From: Synechococcus sp. WH 8020
GTDB lineage: Bacteria; Cyanobacteriota; Cyanobacteriia; PCC-6307; Cyanobiaceae
Direction of reading: 5' to 3'
DNA length: 64,000 bases
NCBI RefSeq assembly: GCF_001040845.1
Contig: NZ_CP011941.1
Location: forward strand, 304,963-368,962
Below, one piece after another: positions 42,969 through 51,793 of this stretch; position 1 is the first letter of the stretch, and each line of letters starts with the position of its first letter. The notes beneath the pieces are model-generated. The model saw only the letters and a list, made by a program, of their open reading frames with translations, was not told the origin of the DNA and did not search any database. A program made the translations under genes and the position numbers.

Positions 42969-43112
42969 TTATTTTTTCTCCTCTGACCTCTTGGAACTGG
43001 AAGATTCAGGTCGTTCAACGACTCCTCCAGTGTCTTCACTCAGTTGAGTATTCACAATCTGAACGCCTACGGCGAGCACTGCAAGGCAGCCAACTAGAAA
43101 GAGAGCCCACAT
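42969..43112 (-). CDS. Small single-pass membrane protein (47 aa)
   Basis: MWALFLVGCLAVLAVGVQIV forms one helix, then a short hydrophilic tail (QLSEDTGGVVERPES, KRSEEKK). Composition is typical of a real small membrane protein. Confidence 0.4.
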   Translation of the reverse strand: MWALFLVGCLAVLAVGVQIVNTQLSEDTGGVVERPESSSSKRSEEKK

Positions 43113-43358
43113 GTTGATTCAGTGTGTATGAGAGTTTGTGAATAGTCAAGCATTGTTAGTCTTTCACCCACAAAGGGACAGATAGAACTTGTTACCTAGT
43201 TTTTAATAGCTACTTCGCTAACACTAGCAATAGTCTAAAACCCTGTGAGTAAAATCACTTGAGTTCTTGATTTGTATTACAACAGCTCAAGAGTCAATCA
43301 TTGATAGTTATTGGGAAGAGCCTAATCGCTCATTCAGTCTCACTCACACCTCAAAACA
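43113..43358. other. Intergenic, nothing recognised
   Basis: AT-rich; presumably contains promoters for the flanking divergent genes. Confidence 0.3.
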
Positions 43359-43610
43359 ATGACTTCAAAACTCTTCAGTACAACTCTTCTTGTTGCCGCT
43401 TCCAGCCTAATTGCTTCGAGTGCTGTCGTGATCAATCAACCAAACGCCTTCGCTAAACGACCAGCGCACGATAGTTGTCAAGCTAAGTATGGTCAATATG
43501 GGGCAGGTCCTTGTGATCCAAACGAGAATTTTCAAATGACCAGTCCTCACGTAAGTTGGTGCGATATTTTTCAAAAATTTGCTCCAAGTGCAAACATAGA
43601 TTGCTTTTAG
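43359..43610 (+). CDS. Small secreted Cys-containing protein (83 aa)
   Basis: Signal peptide (LFSTTLLVAASSLIASSAVV) and a short mature chain with four Cys (DSCQAKYG, GPCDPNEN, SWCDIFQ, NIDCF). A strong terminator follows 24 nt after the stop. Confidence 0.6.
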   Translation: MTSKLFSTTLLVAASSLIASSAVVINQPNAFAKRPAHDSCQAKYGQYGAGPCDPNENFQMTSPHVSWCDIFQKFAPSANIDCF

Positions 43611-43634
43611 TTGATTAGCCAGATTGAGCTGGTT

Positions 43635-43655
43635 CCCGCCCGGTGGGCGGGTTTT
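43635..43655 (+). terminator. Terminator
   Basis: CCCGCC / GGCGGG stem with short loop, then TTTT. Confidence 0.8.
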
Positions 43656-44229
43656 CACTTCTCAATTGATCAGCAGAACAAGTTGCGAAGTTTGCTTGAG
43701 CAGCTGATCAGATTCGGAGCTTGTCCTGGTGTCCTGTTTATGGGTCATGTCACCCATAGTTTGGAACTAACTGGTATGCGTTATTGGTGACAGCTAGCAC
43801 TTCGATATATTCACTCGCAGCGAAAGTAGGGATCCGTATTGAAAACTTTATGAGAGATTGAAGGAACACCTTCTGAGTTGTTGGTTTATTTCCGCCCAAT
43901 TCACAGTACCCATAAGATTGCATCCAGTTGCCAAGCCATCACCCTGTGTTTCTCTTCTTCAGTCAATAAAGGCGCTATCCATTCCGATTCCACCTCAGCG
44001 GCTAAATCCCTTCCCCGCTATCCACATCCAGCATCTTGTTCAAAAGGGAAGAAAGAGAATGCTGAGTAGAGTGCTCTCATCGCTTCACAACCAGTACTAC
44101 TCTTGGATCCGGAGTGTTGGGACGTCTGACAAGCTGGCAGAGATCACTTTTTTATTTTGAACACTCTTGAAGATGCCGATGCACCATCGCTTTAACTAGC
44201 TTAGATAGAAGTTGTCCTTATCGATTGCG
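43656..44229. other. Stretch containing only a relic
   Basis: The only recognisable content is the minus-strand 73-codon relic at 43901-44008. A forward 100-codon frame over it is a shadow. Confidence 0.4.
43901..44008 (-). pseudogene. 73-codon island gene family, C-terminal relic in opposite orientation
   Basis: DLAAEVESEWIAPLLTEEEK and HRVMAWQLDAILWVL align with VAGEVELEWMVPLLIEEERD and RLTAWQLGVSL of the copy at 13852. The N-terminal half is lost. Confidence 0.55.
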
Positions 44230-44457
44230 ATGAAAGCCTGTCTCGGATTAATTGCTGGATTATGTCTCTTTGGAGTGCAAGCTCAAGCCAATACTCGCTC
44301 GCTTACAAGGAGTGGAGTGAGTGAGGAGATCACGCTTAACCTCTTAAAGTCAAAGGTTCCGCAAGGCGCTACAGTTATAGATACGTCATGTAAGGAAATA
44401 CAAACTGCCGGTTTTAATTATTCATACCGTTGCACGATTACTTGGGAAGAGGATTAG
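44230..44457 (+). CDS. Small secreted protein (75 aa)
   Basis: A signal peptide (CLGLIAGLCLFGVQAQA) and mature chain with two Cys (IDTSCKEIQ, YRCTITWEED). Probably periplasmic. Family unknown. Confidence 0.55.
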   Translation: MKACLGLIAGLCLFGVQAQANTRSLTRSGVSEEITLNLLKSKVPQGATVIDTSCKEIQTAGFNYSYRCTITWEED

Positions 44458-44827
44458 AGGTTTGTCTTTTGAGTCCTGTAGACTGCTCATGTCTCGCTGT
44501 ACTGCATTAATCATCTTTTGCATTGGATAATCAATTGCTTCAAAGTCGCCTTTAATGCTGAACCCATGGAACATTGAGCAGGGACTCTGCCACTGAATCC
44601 CCTTGCTTTTGAGCGATGTTCTGGTGCCTTCATAGGCAGAGCTTCGATTTCTACAGTCAAAAGGTCGTCGACTTCTTCTGACGACCTTTTGACTCTTGGA
44701 TTCCTGCAGCGATCGTTGATCAGAATGCAATTGCGAGTCGCTCTTGATTCATGCTTGCAATGACTCAATTATTGATAACAAAGACAGTGGTGGGGATTGA
44801 TGATTGAGTTAGTCTTCAATCGTCGAT
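44458..44827. other. Stretch with a long perfect hairpin
   Basis: Apart from the hairpin at 44655-44694 no gene is convincing; the minus-strand frames lack protein-like composition. Confidence 0.4.
44655..44694. repeat. Perfect 15-bp inverted repeat
   Basis: AGTCAAAAGGTCGTC and GACGACCTTTTGACT around a 10-nt loop. No T-run follows on either strand, so it is not a standard terminator. Confidence 0.85.
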
Positions 44828-45268
44828 TTATAAGAACTCAGTAGAGGTTGATAATGATGACTCAACGGCTACAGGAGTGATGCTTCCGCTGAGACCATAC
44901 GCGTCTGCTGTTGTACTTCCGAAGCTGTCTTCAGGAGCGAGTGTTACAACAGCGCTGTACATCCATAGACGATCGTCGTCAATGAGAGGTGCAGGCTCTG
45001 ACGGATATGGATTGCTGCTATCTGGAACATCTGGATTCTGAGGATTTTCATCACCCGGAACTGGATCAAGGGAACCGCCTCCAGGGGGTTGGTACAGAGT
45101 GAGATCCCCATGGCCACCTGGATGGAATGGTCTCCCTGGCGAAGTGGAACCGCCATCGTCGGGGCTGGAGGTGGATATGCCCGTTAGCAGATCAAGATCA
45201 AAGGGATTGTCGGTACGACGATTCATCGTCACAGATGCGGTGGAAGCTCTCGCCTCCGGTGAACTCAC
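44828..45268 (-). CDS. Pro/Gly-rich acidic hypothetical protein (146 aa)
   Basis: Low-complexity Pro/Gly/Asp-rich sequence (SPDDGGSTSPGRPFHPGGHG, QNPDVPDSSNPYPSEPAP), then a more ordered end (DDRLWMYSAVVTLAPEDSFG). No signal peptide. A start at MNRRTDN (45226) is as likely. Composition resembles parts of the protein at 47608. Confidence 0.45.
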   Translation of the reverse strand: MSSPEARASTASVTMNRRTDNPFDLDLLTGISTSSPDDGGSTSPGRPFHPGGHGDLTLYQPPGGGSLDPVPGDENPQNPDVPDSSNPYPSEPAPLIDDDRLWMYSAVVTLAPEDSFGSTTADAYGLSGSITPVAVESSLSTSTEFL

Positions 45269-45372
45269 CCTCTCTGGATTCAGCAGATCATTCGATGTCC
45301 TTGATCAGAAGCTGTTGTGAGTTTGCTCACAGGGTCTCAGAGAGCCTGTTGAAGTGGGCCGTTTCATCCCTG

Positions 45373-45555
45373 CTAACCGATCTTCAGCATGGTTGATCCA
45401 TGTCTCGATGCCCAAAAGGTCGAAGCATTCGAAGTTGCCGTACAGGCCTCGCAAGGCGAGCTGGCAAGCGGTAGTTGCTCGTCAAAACGGAATTGAGCAT
45501 GTTGTGGTGGTGCATCGGTCTGATGCCACATCAATGCAGTTTGACGAGATTTCAA
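45373..45555 (-). pseudogene. W-type repeat relic, minus strand
   Basis: MKSRQTALMWHQTDAPPQHA aligns with the W-type start and, after an internal deletion, with TPTQHAQFVLVS of the protein at 11720. Confidence 0.45.
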
Positions 45556-45671
45556 GTTGATTGGGTGACAGGCACCGCAGTCACAGACAGTGGCTTGGAG
45601 GCGTTAGGACGTTCACCTGAATGGTCAGAGAAGAACCATGCGCTTTCAGTTGAGCTGGTTATTAACAAATG

Positions 45672-45794
45672 ATGGTTGGGTTTTCGAGCCTGTTTGGTGG
45701 GAGCAATGAAGCAGGAAAAACCAAAGCCAGCTATGTATGCCCTGCTTGTTGGCATACGTTGCTGATGGAGCTTGATTGTCCGTCTTACAGATGA
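45672..45794 (+). CDS. Small zinc-ribbon-like protein (40 aa)
   Basis: MVGFSSLFGGSNEAGKTKAS, then YVCPACWHTLL with a CPAC knuckle and one more Cys (LDCPSYR). Its ATG overlaps the stop of an upstream open frame (TGATG). Short but composed like a metal-binding peptide. Confidence 0.35.
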   Translation: MVGFSSLFGGSNEAGKTKASYVCPACWHTLLMELDCPSYR

Positions 45795-45898
45795 ACTGAT
45801 AGAAGCTTCAATCCTTGTTCCTAGCACTTGAGAGTTGCGAGTAAAATCTTCTGCTAAGCTGAATTTCTCAACAGCAATTTAAGATGTTGCAAGAAATC

Positions 45899-46186
45899 AT
45901 GAGACGACTACTCGCAACATCAATTGGATCATTAACTCTGCTGAGCATCGGCATCCCTGTACATTCTGAAGATAAACTTGATAATTTTAGTTTTTGGTAT
46001 GGCTTTGTCTCTGGATCTGGAGCATCAATTTGCTCTCTGCTGAAAGAAGGAATCATATCTAAGTCAACAGCTGAGCAATTTAGCGAGGGTTTTATGAAGG
46101 GAGGTAAGGATGATATGCCAAGATTGGCAGTAGAGGATGCAGTTAAAGTTGTTCAAGCGCGATTCAAAGGGTGCCCCTTTAAATAA
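45899..46186 (+). CDS. Small secreted protein (95 aa)
   Basis: From MRRLLATSIGSLTLLSIG a signal peptide is clear. The mature part is helical with two Cys (SICSLLKEG, FKGCPFK). An upstream ATG at 45884 is possible. Function unknown. Confidence 0.55.
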   Translation: MRRLLATSIGSLTLLSIGIPVHSEDKLDNFSFWYGFVSGSGASICSLLKEGIISKSTAEQFSEGFMKGGKDDMPRLAVEDAVKVVQARFKGCPFK

Positions 46187-46319
46187 TGCATATAGTCTAT
46201 TAAAGGTGTCTCCGTACACAGCCGATAACCCAGCAAATGGGTAGCATTTGTTACTACCACAATGACACGGTTTGACTGCATTGATGCCTGTAATTAGCAT
46301 TAGGCTTTAAGGTTACCAG

Positions 46320-46532
46320 ATGATTACGAGATCCATCGCATTATTGATAGTAAGCAGCCTAATGGGTGCTAGCACTGCACTTGCGGACCATTCAATCCCG
46401 CCTGAAGTTCTTAGTAATATTCAACAGGAATGTAATGCATCTTTTGCTCAGAATACTTACCGTGATATGTCAGCTGAGAACTGTATCGGTCTAGCTGTTG
46501 AGAAATATAAGAGGGCTAATCCATCGAAGTGA
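46320..46532 (+). CDS. Small secreted protein (70 aa)
   Basis: Signal peptide (SIALLIVSSLMGASTALA) and a short mature chain with two Cys (QQECNASF, ENCIGLAV). No family recognised. Confidence 0.55.
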   Translation: MITRSIALLIVSSLMGASTALADHSIPPEVLSNIQQECNASFAQNTYRDMSAENCIGLAVEKYKRANPSK

Positions 46533-46639
46533 TTTGCCAACTTCATAAGCTTAGTATCATCGTTTTTGTTGAATATTATCGAGAAGTTGTAGTGTCTACG
46601 TTTCTTTGGTCTGAATGTGGCTCCATCAGGACTGATTCA

Positions 46640-46880
46640 ATAAAGGCAATTGCAGCCTAAAGATGCTGCCTTCGCCGACTGTTGAGCGAACACTAACCGA
46701 TCAGCCCATTGTTTCCATCAGCGTCTTCACGATTGAAAGCCCAAGGCCCGTGCTGCTTTCGCCACTAGACAAGACAACCCCCTTGGCGTGGGTGAAGCGT
46801 TCATATTGTTGTCGAGTTGATCTGTGGGTATCCCCTGGCCACGATCGCTCACTCTGACCGTGACCTTTGAATCATCAGAA
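46640..46880 (-). pseudogene. Sensor histidine kinase, C-terminal relic
   Basis: The minus strand reads FTHAKGVVLSSGESSTGLGL, SIVKTLMETMG, TGA, then SVSVRSTVGEGSIFRLQLP. This is the G1/G2 part of a histidine kinase ATPase domain, with a stop in place of a Gly codon. The upstream part is lost. Confidence 0.65.
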
Positions 46881-46890
46881 CTAACGTGTA

Positions 46891-47397
46891 GATGATGAAA
46901 TAGATGATCGTATTGCCGCGCTGGAGACCGGTGCCGATGACTTCATCTCCAAGCCTTTTAACGTACGCGAGGTGTTGGCCAGGGTAAAAGCTCTGATTCG
47001 CCGAGCCACCTTTGGCAAGAGCACCTGCTCTAACAAATTCAGTTCGGATTTGCTTGAAGTCTGCAAATTAGCTTTGAATAGGGCCGAATGCACATGCACC
47101 ATTAATGGCACTGCACTAAGACTCACCGTTCGGGAGTTCGATCTGCTCGATTGCTTCATGCGTCACCCTCGGCAGGCGTTCTCCAGAGGGCAGTTGATTC
47201 AGTATGTCTGGGGTCACGACTACTTCGTAGACGAAAATGTAGTGGATGTAGTGGTGCGAGATTTGCGCAAGAAGCTTGAGGAAGGAGGCTCGTAACGGGC
47301 GATTCAAACGCTGAGGGGAGTGGGCTTCGAACTTCGCATGAACGACTCACAATCTAAAATTGTTCATCAGACACTTACTCTTTTAGGCTGTTCTTGA
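46891..47397 (+). pseudogene. OmpR-type response regulator relic
   Basis: The frame opens in mid-receiver (AALETGADDFISKPFNVREV) and continues into a winged-helix domain (LTVREFDLLDCFMRHPRQAF, DVVVRDLRKKLEEGG). It then hits TAA at 47293 and resumes RAIQTLRGVGFELRM. The phosphorylated Asp and first half of the receiver are missing. It lies next to the kinase relic, so a two-component pair decayed together. Confidence 0.7.
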
Positions 47398-47445
47398 TGC
47401 GCACTCGTTTGACTCCATCGATGCAAAATCTTGAGGTCTCATTAG

Positions 47446-47466
47446 AAAACCCGCTCGTGGCGGGAT
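47446..47466 (-). terminator. Terminator for the leftward gene at 47608
   Basis: On the minus strand CCCGC / GCGGG with loop CACGA, followed by TTTT; same sequence class as the forward terminators in the island. Confidence 0.75.
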
Positions 47467-47607
47467 TGAATAGTCAAATCCACCTGAGATCTTGTTGGTT
47501 AAACCATCGGATAAACTCCGATTGTTAAAAAGGACACCCAGCTAAGGGTTTGAGTCGGTTAAAGACATGCCCCTATGTATTAACAATTGGTGGCGTCTTC
47601 GTGTAAT

Positions 47608-48735
47608 CTATACTCCATCGGGAATAGGGTTGATAACAGGATCAATCGTGAATCCGCGGCTTTCACCTTTTTGATTACTTGCATCTCTTTCAGATGGTTG
47701 ACCAGTGATATCTAGAAGAGTTGGGCGATCACTTTCATATGAATGCCATGGAACAGTGAATTCAGGGCCGAATGAACCATCTTCAGGGTTGCCTTGGCCC
47801 AGATCACCTTGGCTCAAATCGATTGGATTGGTTCGTGGTCCTGTGTAGATGCCGCTTTCATCATCCGGATCGGTTGGGCAACCAGCGTGATCTTGTGCTG
47901 CTCTTCTTTGTTCATCGCGGACACGCTCTAACTCTTCATCAGTTGTGGTGCATGCTGCGTCAACCCAAACAACACCAGCTGCAGCTGCAGCGCACCCCGC
48001 ACTCAAAGTACCTCCGCATAATAGTGTGCCAGCTGCAGCCGCAAACATTGTGATGACATCACATGAGTCGACTGACCCAGTAGGGCTTGTGTTGTGTTGA
48101 TCGGCAATTGAACCTTCAATTCTTCCCCAAAGATCTGATTCGGAAGATCCTTGATGATTGCCGATTCCAGTCACTGAATCACTCCCGGAAAGACTCACAC
48201 CAGAAAAACCTGATGATTCTTTGGTTCCTGAACCTTGAATTTGACCAGAAGGAGATCGATTCAGAAAGTCAAAAATATCTTGTTCACTTTTAAGCAATGA
48301 TTGGACATTGTCGGGCCCATGCTCGGTAGCATTTGAAAATCCAGGGATCTGGTCAAGTGCTTCTGACCCATGCAGCCCATCAAAAAAATCGCCGACCTGA
48401 GTATGGAACCCAGCAAAGTCTTCGCGGTCCCGAAGATGTTCAAACACTTTGACCTGCAATTGATCGATTGAATCCTTCTTGAGGTTTTCTGTGTAGCTTC
48501 CCAGAGGTTGATCAAGCAGTGAGGACCCTAAACTTGGAGATTGGACACAAGAACAATCTGCTTCCAATCCGTAAGCAGTGAAAAGTAAATCTGTGTCTTG
48601 AATGTCTTTCGCTGATTGCCTTGCATGGGCAAAACCCAGATCGGCAGACGTTTCGGTGTCAATCATGATTGGAAGGTTGGGTGGTTTGTGTCTTTGGGTG
48701 TTTCCCTCTGACGAACACACCATCTCCTGAATCAA
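47608..48735 (-). CDS. Large hypothetical protein with Ala/Gly/Cys-rich hydrophobic segment (375 aa)
   Basis: No N-terminal signal. The first half is Ser/Gln/Asp-rich. The centre holds SCDVITMFAAAAGTLLCGGT and LSAGCAAAAAGVVWVDAACT, a hydrophobic stretch with four Cys reminiscent of membrane-active peptides. A charged helix (EELERVRDEQRRAAQDHAGC) and a Pro/Asp-rich end follow. One start lies at 48735; an ATG at the internal MIDTETSADLG is an alternative. No family recognised; toxin or surface protein is speculation. Confidence 0.55.
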   Translation of the reverse strand: MIQEMVCSSEGNTQRHKPPNLPIMIDTETSADLGFAHARQSAKDIQDTDLLFTAYGLEADCSCVQSPSLGSSLLDQPLGSYTENLKKDSIDQLQVKVFEHLRDREDFAGFHTQVGDFFDGLHGSEALDQIPGFSNATEHGPDNVQSLLKSEQDIFDFLNRSPSGQIQGSGTKESSGFSGVSLSGSDSVTGIGNHQGSSESDLWGRIEGSIADQHNTSPTGSVDSCDVITMFAAAAGTLLCGGTLSAGCAAAAAGVVWVDAACTTTDEELERVRDEQRRAAQDHAGCPTDPDDESGIYTGPRTNPIDLSQGDLGQGNPEDGSFGPEFTVPWHSYESDRPTLLDITGQPSERDASNQKGESRGFTIDPVINPIPDGV

Positions 48736-48948
48736 TGGCTGAAGCGATGACCGACGTCAAATGTTGCTGTGACCTTGCTCACAACGTCAATTAGGCAATG
48801 AATATCCCGCCATGAGTTTGTGGTTGTTATTTCTTTGTACCCCCACGTCCCCCAAAAGAGGGATAGAAGTTGGTAATGAGCCCCCCTCTAGATGGAGGTG
48901 GATCCAGGATCTTACGCCTAATCTTTACGTAGAAGTCTTCATGGCCTG

Positions 48949-49674
48949 ATGTCAGAACAACAGCACTACGTGCGGTCATCATTTTCTAAAGGTGCTACAA
49001 AGTTAGGAGTTTCTATTATGCAGACAGCAAAGCAACCTGAAAAAGTATTCCAACACGGTCGATATTTTGGTATTCCAGGAAATACTAAACTACAGCAAGA
49101 GTGTATGCAAAGGATTCTGGCTACTCCAAAGGTTCAGATTTTGCTTGCCAATCGACCTTCATCATTATGGCCAGATCTTGACCAAATGTCCGCCATGCCG
49201 AAAGGGAGCCTTGGATGGTGCGTACAACGGCGATTGCAGAAGCTTGGACTTTCTTTTTTAGTGAATCAATCTCAAGTACCAGAATCTCAGGAGGATCTGG
49301 ATTTCGTGATTAGTAGATCCGCACGTTTGCATGAAATTCACCATACGATTCTTGGTCTGCCGATCACAGTTGCAGGTGAAGCTGCTGCAACGGCGTTTTA
49401 TGCGAGTACTGGGTCGATGCCTTATGACATTGGAATTCTGTCTTCATGGATGCTGCGTGGTGCCTATGCACCCAGTGAACGTCGATTGATTTGGGATGGT
49501 ATCGGTTTTGGTATCGCTGTTGGTCAGAAGTTGCCTGAACTTTTCTCGCCTCGTTGGGAAGATGGCTGGGAAAGATCGATCATCGATTGGCACAATGAAC
49601 TGGGCATCACGAAGCTGCTGAAAACTTCTCCGTTTCAAGATGACTTTGTTAATATCTATGGATTAAGTCTCTGA
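48949..49674 (+). CDS. Coq4-like protein, copy 2 (241 aa)
   Basis: Aligns along its length with the protein at 19844 (LWPDLDQMSAMPKGSLGWCV versus PWPSFDAMRAMPVGSLGFCA). The metal motif reads HEIHH (128-132) then Glu 144, so the usual Asp is Glu. C-terminal ends match (SPFQDD versus SPFQDE). Clearly an old duplication, not recent. Confidence 0.75.
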   Translation: MSEQQHYVRSSFSKGATKLGVSIMQTAKQPEKVFQHGRYFGIPGNTKLQQECMQRILATPKVQILLANRPSSLWPDLDQMSAMPKGSLGWCVQRRLQKLGLSFLVNQSQVPESQEDLDFVISRSARLHEIHHTILGLPITVAGEAAATAFYASTGSMPYDIGILSSWMLRGAYAPSERRLIWDGIGFGIAVGQKLPELFSPRWEDGWERSIIDWHNELGITKLLKTSPFQDDFVNIYGLSL

Positions 49675-49897
49675 TTACGTCATTTCAATGATGAAGAAGG
49701 TTTGGATAAAACTCAAGAATTGTTGGAAATCAAATCCCGAACAAATTGGACCAGCCTTGGCAAGAACAGCGTCGACTTTTTTCCAATGATTCCTGGGAGG
49801 ACTAGACTGTTCAGAAGGTACTCACGCATGAACCAGTAGTGCAGGTCCTGGTGGTGACGATGTCAGAGTCAGAGTCAAGCAACGAATGACATTACAG

Positions 49898-49919
49898 CCC
49901 CGCTACGAGCGGGGTTTTT
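49898..49919 (+). terminator. Terminator of the island type
   Basis: CCCCGC / GCGGGG-like stem (loop TACGA) plus TTTTT, about 220 nt after the Coq4-like gene. Confidence 0.75.
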
Positions 49920-49987
49920 CTTGCAGCGGTGAATGTATTCATCACAGGATCTTTTAAATGGCTAGGGCCAAGCCCAACAAAGCGTCG

Positions 49988-50059
49988 TCAACTGATTCGA
50001 CGTGGTGGGTCCTTTGCCCTCCGTGACACCAGTAGCTCTTGAAGCAGCGCCAGGGTCAT
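49988..50059 (-). pseudogene. 73-codon island gene family, N-terminal relic in opposite orientation
   Basis: LESQ then MTLALLQELLVSRRAK, matching LDTKMTLALLQELLITLKAN; the remainder is lost. Confidence 0.55.
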
Positions 50060-50458
50060 CTGACTCTCAAGGGTTGTTAGTGGGTGGCCACTGTTTTAAG
50101 CATTCCTCGCCGCATTAAAACAATCTCTTGGCGGGGATCGAAACTCTTGAGTCACCCGATCTAACGCCATTTGTCGATCACCTTGAAAGCAAAACGGCTC
50201 AAACGCCAAAAGGAACAAGGAGCGAGCTGGCGAAGTCGAGAAGGTTAAGGACCGCTGCTGCTCCTGCTTTGGTGGGCCTGGGAGCGAGTCAAGGCTTACT
50301 AACCTCCCCGGGAACTCTCCTGTGTCTTGAAAAAGTCGAGGATCAGCGTCTTACTTGCTACTGCTCACTTGAACTCTTTGGTAAGACCCCTCTTCTAATG
50401 CGGCTGTTGCAGAAGAGGAGTTCCTGAGCAAGGCCAGCTGAAGTGCTTCTCAGTTTGG

Positions 50459-50785
50459 TCAGTCTGTCGATGCAGCGGCTTGAACTCCAGGCCACATGGC
50501 CGCGAACTCAGCGTCAGAAACAACCGGCGTTACTTCGAACTCGAGGCCAAAGCCCTTGATCCAAGGAGCGAGATGGGTCCATACCTTGCCGATGTCGCTT
50601 GCAATCGCAATCGCCATTCCTGTTCCACCGATGGGCTCACAGACTCGATATTTGAGTTCAAAACCCTCGAAGCAATCTCCAGGGCCGCCAGCGTTGATGT
50701 ATTCAGCAAATGGAGTGCAGGCATCCCAGGACCCTTCAACTGTTGGGAAATTCCAGATGATCAAGTAGTGCTGCATTGAGTTCAA
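50459..50785 (-). CDS. DUF3303-like protein (108 aa)
   Basis: HYLIIWNFPTVEGSWDACTP, CFEGFELKYRVCEPIGGTGM and MAIAIASDIGKVWTHLAPWI fit the DUF3303 ferredoxin-like fold. The start at MNSMQHY or MQHY is equally possible. Cytosolic; function unknown. Confidence 0.65.
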   Translation of the reverse strand: MNSMQHYLIIWNFPTVEGSWDACTPFAEYINAGGPGDCFEGFELKYRVCEPIGGTGMAIAIASDIGKVWTHLAPWIKGFGLEFEVTPVVSDAEFAAMWPGVQAAASTD

Positions 50786-50917
50786 CTAAAAATTTCTTAT
50801 ACCAGCGGCTCAAAGTAGTGAGTGTTACCGATCAGACAGAACTGATTCCTGCCCGAGCCCGCGCCAGCTGAAAAAGAATTGCCGAGTAGTATTTTGTGTA
50901 GTTAAGGTGTAACGCTA

Positions 50918-51166
50918 ATGATGCCAACCCATATCTGCCTTTCAATGACCGCTTTTTGTGCATTGATAGGAGTGATGACTTCCTCTCCTGTTATTGCAAA
51001 CGACTTGGGATCAAATACGAAAGCAGAGGCACTAACGAAAGCCGCAAAACTTGGTTGTGTAGGTGCCTATGAATGGGAGGGGGTTTGGATGCCTTGTGAA
51101 GAGGACAATGAAGGGCCTGATGACGACCATAGCGGTCATGATCACAGTCACGGCCACCATCACTAA
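50918..51166 (+). CDS. Secreted DUF3721-like protein with His/Asp-rich tail (82 aa)
   Basis: A signal peptide is followed by KAAKLGCVGAYEWEGVWMPC, the DUF3721 signature, then an acidic and His-rich end (DDDHSGHDHSHGHHH). The tail suggests metal binding in the periplasm. The second island protein with a His-rich region (see 22576). Confidence 0.7.
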   Translation: MMPTHICLSMTAFCALIGVMTSSPVIANDLGSNTKAEALTKAAKLGCVGAYEWEGVWMPCEEDNEGPDDDHSGHDHSHGHHH

Positions 51167-51352
51167 TCATGCTCATCATGATTGCAGATGCTGAGAATGT
51201 CTAACCGCTGGTGTTGCCATGGGCCTAGACGGTGACATCTGCACTGACCTCTTCAACCCTTGGCGCACAATCGCAATTGATCGGCTTGAAAGGCAAGTGG
51301 TCAATCCCTAATAAAAGCTCTAACTGATTCTGGATGACGGAGATTGCAAAGG

Positions 51353-51793
51353 TTATTTGGCTTTTTGCCTGGCGGCATTAAACGCCGACTCGTCTATTGA
51401 ATAGCAGTCGCCACTCATTTCTATTTCGGTGGCGATAGCCCATGCAATAAAGTTAATCTTTGATGCTAGTTTCCCTACTGGATCGATTTCTATTTCTAGG
51501 TTGCCATTTACCGATAAACCATTTTCGTCTTTGTTGATGGTAGCTTTTAGCTTCTTATCCTTAATTTCCATCTCATCCCATTGACTGTCTTTGTGGGTGG
51601 TGAATTTCTTATTGCTAAGGTCGATCTTCAAAGTTAATGTCTCATCTTTGGTTCTCTCTTTGATGATTTTCTGGGTTTTTATTTCAGTGAAAATCGCTCT
51701 CGTGGTGTTTTCACACTCTAAATAAATAAAGTCATCGGCTCTAGCAGGAGACACCGCAAGGACCAGAGTGAAGAGAGTGGAAAGATATTTCAT
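51353..51793 (-). CDS. Secreted hypothetical protein (146 aa)
   Basis: Signal peptide (YLSTLFTLVLAVSPARA), then a beta-rich mature chain (LTLKIDLSNKKFTTHKDSQW, DENGLSVNGNLEIEIDPVGK) ending in a Lys-rich tail. Two Cys. Possibly lipocalin-like; uncertain. Confidence 0.55.
   Translation of the reverse strand: MKYLSTLFTLVLAVSPARADDFIYLECENTTRAIFTEIKTQKIIKERTKDETLTLKIDLSNKKFTTHKDSQWDEMEIKDKKLKATINKDENGLSVNGNLEIEIDPVGKLASKINFIAWAIATEIEMSGDCYSIDESAFNAARQKAK

Larger units (their letters stand above)
49675..50458. other. Stretch with terminator and relic only
   Basis: Contains the terminator at 49898 and the minus-strand 73-codon relic at 49988-50059. A forward frame at 50128-50427 has poor composition and is not called. 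Confidence 0.4.

Noticed and set aside
42733-43047. 104-codon forward frame after the hli operon
   Set aside because: Poor composition; the opposite strand holds a more convincing small membrane protein.
43858-44160. 100-codon forward frame
   Set aside because: It is the antisense of a recognisable 73-codon-family relic.
50128-50427. 99-codon forward frame
   Set aside because: No family, atypical composition, no ribosome binding site and flanked by relics.
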